From Paractinoplanes durhamensis (GTDB lineage: Bacteria > Actinomycetota > Actinomycetes > Mycobacteriales > Micromonosporaceae): DNA of 64,000 bases. This document shows positions 36,108 through 44,971 of the stretch, piece by piece. Location of the stretch: contig NZ_BOML01000013.1 in assembly GCF_016862175.1 (NCBI RefSeq), positions 310,001 through 374,000 on the forward strand, in the 5' to 3' direction. The notes beneath the pieces are model-generated. The model searched no databases. It saw only the letters and a list, made by a program, of their open reading frames with translations, and was not told the DNA's origin. Positions within the stretch are counted from its first letter, which is position 1, and every line of letters starts with the position of its first letter. The position numbers and the translations under genes are program-made.

Positions 36108-37213
36108 CTGCTTTCCTCCAGTTGGAAGGACGGCCGCCAGCCGATCGCCGGGCCGATCTCGGTGGCCAGCACGTGCAGCCGGGCCCGGGCGTTGGCCGCG
36201 TCGAACTCGTCGCGGTAGGAGAAGTTGGCGACGAAGTCGGTCGCGCCGGCCGTGATCGCCGGGTCGGTGCCGATCCGCTCGGCGATGTCGCCGGGTGAGC
36301 CGTAGAACGGCACGAGGTCGAGGTATTCGCGCACGCTGAGGCCGCGCAGCCGGTCGTTGCCGCTGAGCGCGGCCCGGTCGGCCAGGCCCTGCAGTCGCGG
36401 CCCGAGGATCGGTTCGAACTCGCGCAGCACCGATTCCTTGTCACGTCCGGCGTAGACGAACCGGAACACCGCGACGCGCGGCTCGCCCCGAAGGGCGTCG
36501 AGATAGGCCCGGACCTTCGGGGCCTGGCCGGTGCCGGCCGGGTCGAAGAACGCGCCCTGCTGCAGTCCGTCCCCGGCCCGCCCGGCGGCGGCCGCCGACT
36601 CGACGCTGGTGGCAGCCTGCCAGAGGTGCCGGCGAACCCGCGAGCCGTCCGGATACAGACGCGGCCCGGCGGCCGCAGCCGCCGGGCCGCGCCCCGCGGC
36701 TCCCGCCGCCGGGAGGCGCCCCTCGACCCCCGCCGCGGGGAAACGCCCCGAAGCCCCGGGCAACAGTGGCCGGCCGTCGAGGGCGGCGTGCAGCGTGGCG
36801 ATCTTGCTCGCGTAGAGCTCGTGGCGCTGCTCGGCGGCCACGCCGAAGGCGGCGAAGCCGTCCAGGTTGGCGCCGCCGGTGCCGAGGCCCAGGTGCAGCC
36901 GGCCGCCGGTGAGCGCGTCGACGACCGCGGCGTCCTCGGCCAGCCGCAGCGGGTCCTCCAGGGACAGGGTGGTGATGCCGGTGCCGAGGGTGATGCGGGA
37001 CGTGCGGGCGGCCGCGGCGACCAGGAACGGCAGCGGCGACGGGAACGGCCCGTCGGTGTTGTCGAAGTGGTGCTGGTCGACCCACACGCTGTCGATGCCG
37101 AGTCGTTCGGCGTACGCGATGGTGTCGATCACCTCGTCGTAGACCCGCGCGACCTGGTCGATCTGCCCCGAGCTGGTGCGGAAGTTGAGGGCGAAGCCCA
37201 GGCGGAGCACCAT
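36104..37213 (-). CDS. LLM-class (luciferase-like) flavin-dependent oxidoreductase
   Basis: The 369-residue protein has RLGFALNFRTSSGQ at the N-terminus, AERLGIDSVWVDQHHFDNTD and LTGGRLHLGLGTGGAN, and a C-terminal FYGSPGDIAERI. It belongs to the luciferase-like superfamily. A Gly/Ala/Pro-rich insert of about 40 residues lies near the middle (residues about 150-190), encoded by GC-rich near-repeats. It overlaps both neighbours (TGATG upstream, ATGA downstream), so it is coupled in the operon to the DszC/SfnB-like enzyme. Confidence 0.88.
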   Translation of the reverse strand: MVLRLGFALNFRTSSGQIDQVARVYDEVIDTIAYAERLGIDSVWVDQHHFDNTDGPFPSPLPFLVAAAARTSRITLGTGITTLSLEDPLRLAEDAAVVDALTGGRLHLGLGTGGANLDGFAAFGVAAEQRHELYASKIATLHAALDGRPLLPGASGRFPAAGVEGRLPAAGAAGRGPAAAAAGPRLYPDGSRVRRHLWQAATSVESAAAAGRAGDGLQQGAFFDPAGTGQAPKVRAYLDALRGEPRVAVFRFVYAGRDKESVLREFEPILGPRLQGLADRAALSGNDRLRGLSVREYLDLVPFYGSPGDIAERIGTDPAITAGATDFVANFSYRDEFDAANARARLHVLATEIGPAIGWRPSFQLEESR

Positions 37214-38433
37214 CAGTTGCCCTGCCCACCACGCTGGACAGCGCTGAAGGACAGGTTGGGGACCGGGTCGGTGCCGTTGACGATCCAGTCGCCGAGGATG
37301 CGGGCCTTGTAGACCCGCGGGTTGTGCGAGGCGAGGGTGCGGGCGTTGCGCCAGTGCCGGTCGAGCCCGATCTTCTCGGACACGCCGGAGGCGCCGAGCG
37401 CGTCGAAGACGGTGGTGGTCGCCTGCAGGGCCGCCTCGATGATGGTCAGCTGCGCCTGCGCGACCGCGACCTCGGTCTCCAGAACGGTCCGCTCGTGCAG
37501 GGCGACCCCGTCGATGCTGCGGGCGGCCGCCCGCAGTGCCGCCCCGGCCGCGAACGCGTGCGCCGACACCTGACCGATGACCTGCAGCAACTGGCCGTCG
37601 CGGGTCGGCGCGGCGTCGAGGGCCTGCGGGTAGTTGCGGCCGCGGGCCTTGAGGGCGGCGACCCCGTCGCGCAGCGCGGCCCGGGTGATGCCGGTCAGCA
37701 CCGACAGCATCGCGGTCTGGTAGAAGTGCCCCTGGTAGGCGAAGCGCTCGCCGGCCGGGAAGACGTCGCCCTCGGCGGCCGGCACGTCGGTGTAGGTGGC
37801 GCTGCCGCTGGCGGTCGCCCGCTGGCCGAAGCCGGGCCAGTCGTCGACCAGTTCCACGCCGGGGTCGTCCCGGCGGACCAGCGCGGTCAGTACGGTGTCG
37901 CCGTCGCCCTTGCCGAGCACGTCGAGCCAGTCGGCGTAGAGGCTGCCGGTGGCGTAGAACTTGGCCCCGCTGACCAGGAACCGGTCGCCGTCGCGGCGTA
38001 CGAAGGTCTTCAGGTCGGCGAAGGTGCCGTTGTTGGCCTCGGTCCAGCCGCCGCCGACGAACTCGCCGTCCAGGAAACGCTGGATCCACCGGTCGTTGGT
38101 GGCCGACGGTGCCGCGTTGAGCCGGTCCTCGACGAACGCGAGGTGGTTGCGCCAGATGTGCGCGACGTTGGCGTCCGCCTCGGCGAGGTCGGCGAGCAGC
38201 GCGAAGGTCTGTTCGAGGGAGGCGCCGAAGCCGCCGCGCTCGACCGGGATGCGCACCCGGCCGAGGCCCGCCTCCTTCAGCCAGCCCACCTGCTCGTGCG
38301 GGAGGATCCGCTCCTTCTCCCGGGCGACGTTGCCCTCGGCGATCCGGTCGAAGACCGGCTGGAACAGCGCGGACAGCTCGGCGTCGGTGGCGGTGGCCGG
38401 GCGCAGGTAGGACGGGGCGTGGATGGTGGTCAT
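37213..38433 (-). CDS. acyl-CoA dehydrogenase-fold flavin monooxygenase (SfnB/DszC-like)
   Basis: The 406-residue protein has the acyl-CoA dehydrogenase fold: LFADLAEADANVAHIWRNH-like helices, GGGWTEANNGTFADLKT in the place of the FAD-binding W-x-T/S strand, and a C-terminal RHWRNARTLASHNPRVYKA. The R-H-x-x-R-N-x-R-T-x-x-x-H-N-P pattern is typical of the sulfur-operon group (SfnB, DszC, DmoA partners) that hydroxylates substrates with reduced flavin and O2 and does not dehydrogenate acyl-CoA. The ATG at 38433 has GAAGGG six bases upstream; a TTG two codons earlier is possible. Confidence 0.87.
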   Translation of the reverse strand: MTTIHAPSYLRPATATDAELSALFQPVFDRIAEGNVAREKERILPHEQVGWLKEAGLGRVRIPVERGGFGASLEQTFALLADLAEADANVAHIWRNHLAFVEDRLNAAPSATNDRWIQRFLDGEFVGGGWTEANNGTFADLKTFVRRDGDRFLVSGAKFYATGSLYADWLDVLGKGDGDTVLTALVRRDDPGVELVDDWPGFGQRATASGSATYTDVPAAEGDVFPAGERFAYQGHFYQTAMLSVLTGITRAALRDGVAALKARGRNYPQALDAAPTRDGQLLQVIGQVSAHAFAAGAALRAAARSIDGVALHERTVLETEVAVAQAQLTIIEAALQATTTVFDALGASGVSEKIGLDRHWRNARTLASHNPRVYKARILGDWIVNGTDPVPNLSFSAVQRGGQGN

Positions 38434-38435
38434 GA

Positions 38436-40235
38436 TCAACCCTTCGTGGTGGTGGGGGCGCCGATCGGCAGGACCGCGTCGAGCAGCGCTCGGGTGGCGG
38501 GCTGCCGGTCGGCCGCGAAGAGTTCGTCGGCGGAGAACGTCTCGATCAGCGATCCCTGGTGCATGACGCCGATGCGGTCGCAGACGAACTCGATGACGGC
38601 CAGGTTGTGGCCGATGAACAGGTAGGTCAGGTCGAGCTCGTCCTTGAGGTCGAGCAGCAGGTTGAGGATGGTGGCCTGGGTGGACACGTCCAGGGCCGAG
38701 GTGGGCTCGTCGAGGATCAGCAGGTCCGGTTCGAGGGCGATGGCCCGGGCGATGCTGACCCGCTGCCGCTGCCCGCCGGAGAACTCGCGCGGGTAGCGGT
38801 CGGCGTAACCGGCGCTGAGCCCGACCAGGTCGAGGGCGCGGCCGGTCAGCTCGGCGGCCTGCCTACGGCCGGTGGCCTTGCCCAGCCGCAGCAGCGGGCG
38901 GGCGATCTGGTCGCCGACCTTGATGCGCGGGTTCAGGGCGGTGGTGGCGTCCTGGAAGACGTACTGGAATCGGCGGCGCAGCTCCCGGCCGGCCGCGGCG
39001 ACGTCCGTACCGTCGAAATTGATCTTGCCGGCGGTGCGCGGGAGAAGGCCGCCGGCCAGGCGGGCGAGGGTGGATTTGCCGGAGCCGGATTCGCCGATGA
39101 GGCCGAAGATCTCGCCCCGGCGCACGCTGAGCGTGACGTCGTCGACCGCGCGGAGCGTTGCCTTGTGGCGCCCGGTGCCGAGCCCGCCGACCGTGAAGTC
39201 CTTGCTGACGCGCGAAATTTCCAAGATCGGCCGACCTGCAGCCGGGCTGGCCAATACATTCGGGCCGGTCGAATCGCCCAGGCCGGCCGAACCACCCGGC
39301 CTGGGCGATCGGCCCGACCTTGGCGATGGGCTCGGCCTTGGCGATGGGCTCGGCCTGGGTGAGTCGGTCTCGCTGCTCAGGTGTACGCGGGCAGTGTGCG
39401 CGGCGGCGGAAAGAAGGCGCCGCTCCTGGCCGCCGGCCGAGTGGCGCTGCCCGATCTCCGGGACCGAGTCGATCAGGGTGCGGGTGTAGGGATGCTCCGG
39501 GGCACCGAGGACCTGCGCCGTCTCCCCCACCTCGACGATGGCGCCCTCGCGCATCACCGCGACCCGCGAGCTGGTGTGCGAGACGACGCCGAAGTCGTGG
39601 GTGATCAGCAGGACCGCGGTGCCGGTCTCGCCGGTCAGGTCGAGCAGCAGGTCCAGGATCTGCTTCTGCACGGTGGCGTCGAGCGCGGTGGTCGGCTCGT
39701 CGGCGATGAGCAGCTTCGGCCCGGATAGCCCGGCCAGGGCGATCATCACCCGCTGCCGCATGCCGCCGGAGAGCTCGTGCGGGTAGGACCGCAGCACCCG
39801 CTCCGGATCGGTGATGCCGACCCGGTCGAGCCAGGTGCGGCCGACCTCCCGGGCTTCGTCGCGGGAGACGCGCAGGTGCAGCCGGGCGGTGTCGCCGAGC
39901 TGGCTGCCGATGGTGAACGACGGGTCGAGCGACGTCACCGGGTCCTGGAAGATCATGCCGATCCCGGCGCCGCGGAAGACGTTGAGCCTTTTCTCCGGCA
40001 GCCCGACGAGTTCGTTGCCCTCGAAGCGGATGCTGCCGGCGGTGATCCGGGCGGTGCCGGGCAGCAGGCCGAGGATGCTCGCGGCGGTGACGCTCTTGCC
40101 CGAGCCGGATTCGCCGACCAGCGCGAGCACCTCGCCCGGGCGCACCTCGAGGTCGACGCCGCGAACGGCGTGCACGACGTCCCCGGGCAGTGGGAAGTCG
40201 ACGTGCAGGCCGTCGACGGTGAGCACGGCGGTCAT
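38436..40235 (-). CDS. fused dual ATP-binding subunit of a peptide-type ABC importer (DppD-DppF fusion)
   Basis: Two complete ATPase domains lie in one 599-residue chain. The first has Walker A GESGSGKS (about 41-48), the LSGGMRQRV signature and IADEPTTALD. The second has GESGSGKST (about residue 393), FSGGQRQRVSIARA and ILDEPTSALD. Both have the oligopeptide-type C-terminal extension (EHPYTRTLID). The linker (about 290-335) is Pro/Ser/Arg/Gly-rich (SPRPSPSPRPSPSPRSGR) and encoded by short DNA repeats near 39310-39360. It energises the two permeases encoded just upstream. Confidence 0.93.
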   Translation of the reverse strand: MTAVLTVDGLHVDFPLPGDVVHAVRGVDLEVRPGEVLALVGESGSGKSVTAASILGLLPGTARITAGSIRFEGNELVGLPEKRLNVFRGAGIGMIFQDPVTSLDPSFTIGSQLGDTARLHLRVSRDEAREVGRTWLDRVGITDPERVLRSYPHELSGGMRQRVMIALAGLSGPKLLIADEPTTALDATVQKQILDLLLDLTGETGTAVLLITHDFGVVSHTSSRVAVMREGAIVEVGETAQVLGAPEHPYTRTLIDSVPEIGQRHSAGGQERRLLSAAAHTARVHLSSETDSPRPSPSPRPSPSPRSGRSPRPGGSAGLGDSTGPNVLASPAAGRPILEISRVSKDFTVGGLGTGRHKATLRAVDDVTLSVRRGEIFGLIGESGSGKSTLARLAGGLLPRTAGKINFDGTDVAAAGRELRRRFQYVFQDATTALNPRIKVGDQIARPLLRLGKATGRRQAAELTGRALDLVGLSAGYADRYPREFSGGQRQRVSIARAIALEPDLLILDEPTSALDVSTQATILNLLLDLKDELDLTYLFIGHNLAVIEFVCDRIGVMHQGSLIETFSADELFAADRQPATRALLDAVLPIGAPTTTKG

Positions 40236-40251
40236 GGGAGGGTCACCTGCC

Positions 40252-41106
40252 TTAGGGGTTGAGGACGTCGCGGAGGCCGTCGCCGAGCCAGTTGAAGGCG
40301 AGGGCGACCAGCAGGATGGCGACGGCGGGGAAGGTCGCGACGCCCGGCGAGCCGGTGACCAGCACCTTCGCGCCCTCTGCGAGCATCCGGCCCCAGTCGG
40401 GGTTGGGCGGCTGGATGCCGAGGCCCAACGCGCTCAGGCTGGCGGTGAAGACGATGTTGATGCCGACCAGGCTCGTGCCGTAGATGACGACCGAGGAGAC
40501 CAGGTTGGGCAGCACCTCGGTGAGCAGGATGGCCGGCTCGGACGCGCCGAGCGAGCGGGCCGCCTCCACGTAGTCCTTGCCGCGTTCGATCTTGGCCTCG
40601 GCGTAGACGATCCGGGTCACGTAGGGCACCGCGCCGAAGACGACCGTGCCGATCAGCACGCCCGGTCCGGGCTGGACGATCGCGGCCAGCGACAGCGCCA
40701 CCAGGATCACCGGAAAGGCGAAGAGCAGATCGATCACCCGCATGAGTACGCCGGAGGTCCGGCGCCCGGCGAACGCGCCGGTCAGGCCGAGCAGGGTCCC
40801 GATGACCAGCGCGGCCGCGACCGAGACGGTGGCGACGACCAGGGCGCCGCGACCGCCGTACAGCAGCCGGCTGAGCACGTCGCGGCCCTGGTCGTCGGTG
40901 CCGAGGAGGTGGCCGGCCGACCCGGTCGGGAGCAGCACGCTCTCCGGGTCGCCGGCGTTCGGGTCGTGCGGGGCGAGCCACGGCGCCAGCACCGAGATGC
41001 CGATCACCACGACCAGGACGACGAGCCCGAGCAGGGCCTCGCGGTTGCGGACGAAGCGGGCGACCGCCGAGCGCCGGAGGCGGGGTGGAGCGATGACCGC
41101 GGTCAT
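40252..41106 (-). CDS. ABC transporter permease (DppC/OppC-like)
   Basis: The 284-residue membrane protein has the N-terminal cytoplasmic and first helix pattern of DppC (RNREALLGLVVLVVVIGISV, then LAPHDPN), HLLGTDDQGRDVLSRLLYG, and the EAA loop EAARSLGASEPAILLTEVLP, which docks to the ATPase. Five to six helices are expected. The start overlaps the DppB-like stop by four bases (ATGA). Confidence 0.93.
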   Translation of the reverse strand: MTAVIAPPRLRRSAVARFVRNREALLGLVVLVVVIGISVLAPWLAPHDPNAGDPESVLLPTGSAGHLLGTDDQGRDVLSRLLYGGRGALVVATVSVAAALVIGTLLGLTGAFAGRRTSGVLMRVIDLLFAFPVILVALSLAAIVQPGPGVLIGTVVFGAVPYVTRIVYAEAKIERGKDYVEAARSLGASEPAILLTEVLPNLVSSVVIYGTSLVGINIVFTASLSALGLGIQPPNPDWGRMLAEGAKVLVTGSPGVATFPAVAILLVALAFNWLGDGLRDVLNP

Positions 41107-42053
41107 GCGTGCCTCAATCGGGGGTTGAGCAGGTCGAGGAGCACGTCGGTGATCAGGTTGACGACCACGAACACGACGGCGACCAGGAGGATGCCGGACT
41201 GGATGACCGGGTAGTCGGAGCCGGCGATGGCGTTGAGCAGCACGCTGCCGAGGCCGGGCCAGGAGAAGATGGTCTCCACGAACACCACGCCGGTGATCAC
41301 CGAGCCGACCGTGAGGCCGGTGGTGTTGACGATCGGCGGCAGGATGTTGCGGCCGATGTGCTTGCCGAGGATCGCGGCCCGGCCGAAGCCCTGCGACCGG
41401 TAGGTGCGGATGTAGTCGGACTGCGCGCTCTCGATGACCGCCGCCCGGACGAACCGGGCGACGATCAGCATCGAGACGAGCGAGGCCGCGAAGGCCGGGG
41501 CGATCAGGTGCAGCAGCAGGTCGCCGAAGCCACCGTCGCCGCGCAGATCGTGCATGCCGCCGGCCGGCAGCCAGTTCCAGCGCACCGCGGTCAGCCAGAT
41601 GATGATCAGGCCGAACCAGTAGATCGGCAGGTTGCTGCCGATCTGGACGAACAGCATCGCGGCCCGGTCGGCGGGCCGGCCGTGCCGGATCCCGGCGGCG
41701 AACCCGATCAGCACGCCCAGGACGACGGTGACCACGGTGGTCGCCGCGCCCAGGATGAGCGTGTTGAGGAAAGCCGGGTAGACGATGCCGGAGACCGGGC
41801 TGCGAACGCTGAGCGAGATCCCGCCGCCGTTGGTGAACATGTCGCGCAGCCAGTGCAGGTACTGCGACCAGGCGGTCTGGTCCAGGCCGTACGCCTGCCG
41901 GATCTGTTCGATCTGTTCCGCCGACATCTTCTGGCTGAGGACGTCCTTGATCGGGTCGGCCGGGCCGGCCTGCGAGATGAAGAACACCAGCAGGCTGATC
42001 ACGAAGAGCAGCGGGACGAGGTTCACCAGCCGCCACAGGATCTGTCGCGTCAT
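41103..42053 (-). CDS. ABC transporter permease (DppB/OppB-like)
   Basis: The 316-residue protein starts with the DppB signature (ILWRLVNLVPLLFVISLLVF, then DPIKDVLSQKMSAEQIEQIR), has an EAA loop (YIRTYRSQGFGRAAILGKHI) and six predicted membrane helices, and ends with DVLLDLLNPRLRHA. It pairs with the DppC-like protein to form the membrane channel. It starts two bases after the substrate-binding protein gene. Confidence 0.94.
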   Translation of the reverse strand: MTRQILWRLVNLVPLLFVISLLVFFISQAGPADPIKDVLSQKMSAEQIEQIRQAYGLDQTAWSQYLHWLRDMFTNGGGISLSVRSPVSGIVYPAFLNTLILGAATTVVTVVLGVLIGFAAGIRHGRPADRAAMLFVQIGSNLPIYWFGLIIIWLTAVRWNWLPAGGMHDLRGDGGFGDLLLHLIAPAFAASLVSMLIVARFVRAAVIESAQSDYIRTYRSQGFGRAAILGKHIGRNILPPIVNTTGLTVGSVITGVVFVETIFSWPGLGSVLLNAIAGSDYPVIQSGILLVAVVFVVVNLITDVLLDLLNPRLRHA

Positions 42054-42055
42054 GG

Positions 42056-43654
42056 TCAGTCAGCCACCCAGACCTGGGCGAGGTCGTAGTGGTCCTGCTG
42101 CGGCCAGACGAACCCGCCGACCCGCTCGGACACGGCGTAGTAGCGGTTGAAGGACAGCAGCGGGAAGACCGTGGCGTCCGTGGCCCAGGTCTGCGCGGCG
42201 GCCTGCCAGAGCTCCGTGGACTTGGCCGGGTCGGGGTTGTAGGCGGCCGTGTCGATCGCCTTGAGCGTGTCGGCGCTGGTGTCGGAGTACTTGTCGCCGT
42301 CCCGGATGCCCACGCTGTAGTTGTGCGAGATCTTCACCCAGTTCGGCGCGACGTAGCCCCACTCGCCGAGGTTGAGACCATCTTCGGGCTTGAGGTTGGC
42401 CGACCGGGTGCCGTAGGTGATCCACTCGAACGACTGCACCGACGCCTCGATGCCGACCGCCTTCAGCTGCTGCTGGATGTACTCGGCGGTGGGCTGCCCG
42501 GTGGTGTCGCTCAGGATCGTGAAGGAGATCTGCCCGGGCTGGTAGCCGGCCTCGGCGATCAGCTTCTTGGCCGCCTCCGGGTCGTACGGGTAGTCGACCG
42601 CCGACGCGTCGTACGCCTCGTTGCCCTGGTTGATGATCGAGGTCGCCGCCTCGGCGTACCCCTTGTAGATCTTCTCGGCCAGGGTCTTGCGGTCGACCGC
42701 CTGGATGATGGCCTGCCGGACCTTCTTGTTCTGCAGGTATTTGTTGGTGTAGTTGAAGTTGTAGTAGATGATCTGCGGCACGTTCTTGTTCTCCGGCACC
42801 GCGTAGCCGGCCTTTTCGAGACTGGCGACCGAGTCCGGGGGGACCCGGCTGATCAGGTCGACCGCTCCGCTGCGCAGCGCGGCCACCCGGCTCTGGTCGT
42901 CCCCGATCGGCTTGAAGATCACCTTGTCGAGGTGCGGCCGCTGCCCCCAGTAGTCGGTGTTGCGGACCAGCGTGGTGTGGTCACCGCGAACCCGCTCCTG
43001 GAAGGTGAACGGGCCGGTGCCGGTCGGGTGGTCGGCGAGCCCGTCCTGGCCGTACTTCTTGAGGGCTTCCGGGCTGAAGATGCCGGACGCGGCGTTACCG
43101 CTGTTCGGGATCTGCCGCAGGTAGTCGAGGAACGGGTGCTTGAAGGTGTATTTCACGGTGTTCGCGTCGACCACGTCGAACGACTTGAGGTCGGCGTAGA
43201 CCAGCGACATCGTGGCCGCGCTGACCTTGTCGTAGTACTCGAACGCCGGGTCGGTGAAGCGGCGCACGTTGAACTGCACGGCGGCGGCGTCGAACGGCGT
43301 CCCGTCGGTGAACTTCACGCCCTGGCGGAGGGTGAAGGTGTAGGTCGTGGCGTCGGGGCTGACCGTCCACGAGGTGGCCAGGCCGGGCACGATCTTCGGC
43401 ACCCCGGTCGGCGACGTGAGGTCCTCGTTGACCAGCGTCTCGTAGATGTTGCGGTCGATCCGCCAGGTCTCCCAGGAGTACTGCCGGTTCGGGTCGAACT
43501 GGGTGACCTCCTGGTACTGGCCGACGATCAGGGTGCCGCCGTCACGGGGCGTGGAGTCCGCGGCGGCCGCGCTGCCGCCACTCGAGCCGGATCCGCAGGC
43601 AGCCAGCAGCGAGGCGGTAACGGCTATGACGGTCAGGCGTTTGAAAGACGCCAT
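42056..43654 (-). CDS. ABC transporter substrate-binding lipoprotein (SBP family 5)
   Basis: The 532-residue lipoprotein has a signal peptide ending in lipobox LLAAC (Cys20) and the family 5 features: DGGTLIVGQYQEVTQFDPN, the YTFTLRQGVKFTDGTPF segment and a large C-terminal lobe. It should capture a peptide-like or small organosulfur molecule for the DppBCDF-type importer that follows. The 39-bp gap before its start is the only clear break in the first two thirds of the operon. It holds a CCTAT half-site and an 8-bp inverted repeat (43659-43666 with 43704-43711). Confidence 0.93.
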   Translation of the reverse strand: MASFKRLTVIAVTASLLAACGSGSSGGSAAAADSTPRDGGTLIVGQYQEVTQFDPNRQYSWETWRIDRNIYETLVNEDLTSPTGVPKIVPGLATSWTVSPDATTYTFTLRQGVKFTDGTPFDAAAVQFNVRRFTDPAFEYYDKVSAATMSLVYADLKSFDVVDANTVKYTFKHPFLDYLRQIPNSGNAASGIFSPEALKKYGQDGLADHPTGTGPFTFQERVRGDHTTLVRNTDYWGQRPHLDKVIFKPIGDDQSRVAALRSGAVDLISRVPPDSVASLEKAGYAVPENKNVPQIIYYNFNYTNKYLQNKKVRQAIIQAVDRKTLAEKIYKGYAEAATSIINQGNEAYDASAVDYPYDPEAAKKLIAEAGYQPGQISFTILSDTTGQPTAEYIQQQLKAVGIEASVQSFEWITYGTRSANLKPEDGLNLGEWGYVAPNWVKISHNYSVGIRDGDKYSDTSADTLKAIDTAAYNPDPAKSTELWQAAAQTWATDATVFPLLSFNRYYAVSERVGGFVWPQQDHYDLAQVWVAD

Positions 43655-43693
43655 GGCTGGTCTTTCCCTTCTTTACAGATCGGAGATATAGGA

Positions 43694-44971
43694 TTACGGG
43701 CGAGAAAGACCGAGGTGGGCGCGCAGGGTGTCGCCCGCGTACTCGTGCCGGAACAGGCCGCGGCGGCGCAGGATCGGCACCACGTGGTCGACGAACACGT
43801 CCAGCTGGCCGGGCAGGCCGGAGGGCGCCAGGACGAAGCCGTCGGCGGCCCGGCCGGTGAACCACCGCTCGATCTCGTCGGCGACCCGCTCGGGCGAGCC
43901 GGCCACCCGGGCGCCGAACGCGGTGACCGTGCGGAACAGGAACTCCCGTACCGTCGGGTTGCCCTGGGTGGCGAGGGCGCGGTAGCCGGCCAGCGCGGTC
44001 TGATGGGTCTCGGTCGACGCGGCGAACGCCGCCAGGGGCACCGGGCCGTCCAGGTCGGCGCCGGTCAGGTCGATGTCGACCTCCTGGAGCCAGCCGATCT
44101 GGTATTCCGGGATGAACTGCTCGAAGACCGTCTGCTCCAGCCGGGCCGCCTCCTCCTCGGTGGAGCCGACGATGAAGCCGAGCGACGGCGTCACCAGCGG
44201 AGGTGTAGCCCGGCCGAAAGAGTGCACCTGCTCCAAGAAGGCGCGACCGCGGTCGAAGTCGCCCTGCCCGGTGAAGATGACCTCGGCGTGCCGGGCGGCG
44301 AACGCGCGACCCGTCGGCGACGAGCCGGCCTGGAAGATCACCGGGCGGCCCTGACGCGACGGAGCGGCACCGAGCGGGCCTCGTACGGTGAAGAACTCGC
44401 CCTTGTGGTTGGGCACGTGAATTTTGCTGCGGTCGTTGTAGACGCCGGCCGGCCGGTCCTCGACGACGGTGTCCGCACCCCAGGAATCCCAGAGCTTGCG
44501 GACGACGTCGAGGGTCTCCTCGGCGACCCGGTAGCGCTCGTCGTGGGCGAGCACCCCGTTGTCGCCGAAGTTGGCCGCCGCGGCCTCGGCGAAGCTGGTC
44601 ACCACGTTCCAGCCGGCCCGGCCGCCGCTGAGATGGTCGAGCGAGATCAGCTGGCGGGCCAGGTGGTAGGGCGCCTGGAAGGTGGCCGAGCCGGTGACGA
44701 CCAGGCCGAGCCGTTCGGTCTCCCGGGACAGCGCGGCGGTCGTGGTGAACGGCTCGAAGTCCTCGGTCGCCTTGTGCGCCCAGGCCGCCTCCAGCCCGTA
44801 GTTGAGCGTGTCGGCGAAGAAGATGGCGTCGAAGGTGCCGCGCTCGGCGGTCTTCGCGGTCTCGATCACCGAGTCGAGCACGGCGGCGGGCCCGTTGACG
44901 ACCCCCGGATAGCGCCACGAGCTGCCGAAGCGCGGGTTACCGAGGACGAGAAGGTGCAGTTGACGGGTCAT
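43694..44971 (-). CDS. NtaA/SnaA/DszA-family FMN-dependent monooxygenase
   Basis: The 425-residue protein shares with its paralogue at 33944 the LSGGRAGWNVVTSFAEAAA signature, the GRPVIFQAGSSPTGR loop and the C-terminal RVADEIERWFTGRAADGF, followed by PILRRRGLFRHEYAGDTL. It should cleave or oxygenate an S-alkyl compound using FMNH2. The start codon overlaps the Eis-type acetyltransferase stop (TGATG). Acetyltransferase followed by monooxygenase is the order known from N-acetyl-S-substituted-cysteine degradation. Confidence 0.92.
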   Translation of the reverse strand: MTRQLHLLVLGNPRFGSSWRYPGVVNGPAAVLDSVIETAKTAERGTFDAIFFADTLNYGLEAAWAHKATEDFEPFTTTAALSRETERLGLVVTGSATFQAPYHLARQLISLDHLSGGRAGWNVVTSFAEAAAANFGDNGVLAHDERYRVAEETLDVVRKLWDSWGADTVVEDRPAGVYNDRSKIHVPNHKGEFFTVRGPLGAAPSRQGRPVIFQAGSSPTGRAFAARHAEVIFTGQGDFDRGRAFLEQVHSFGRATPPLVTPSLGFIVGSTEEEAARLEQTVFEQFIPEYQIGWLQEVDIDLTGADLDGPVPLAAFAASTETHQTALAGYRALATQGNPTVREFLFRTVTAFGARVAGSPERVADEIERWFTGRAADGFVLAPSGLPGQLDVFVDHVVPILRRRGLFRHEYAGDTLRAHLGLSRP

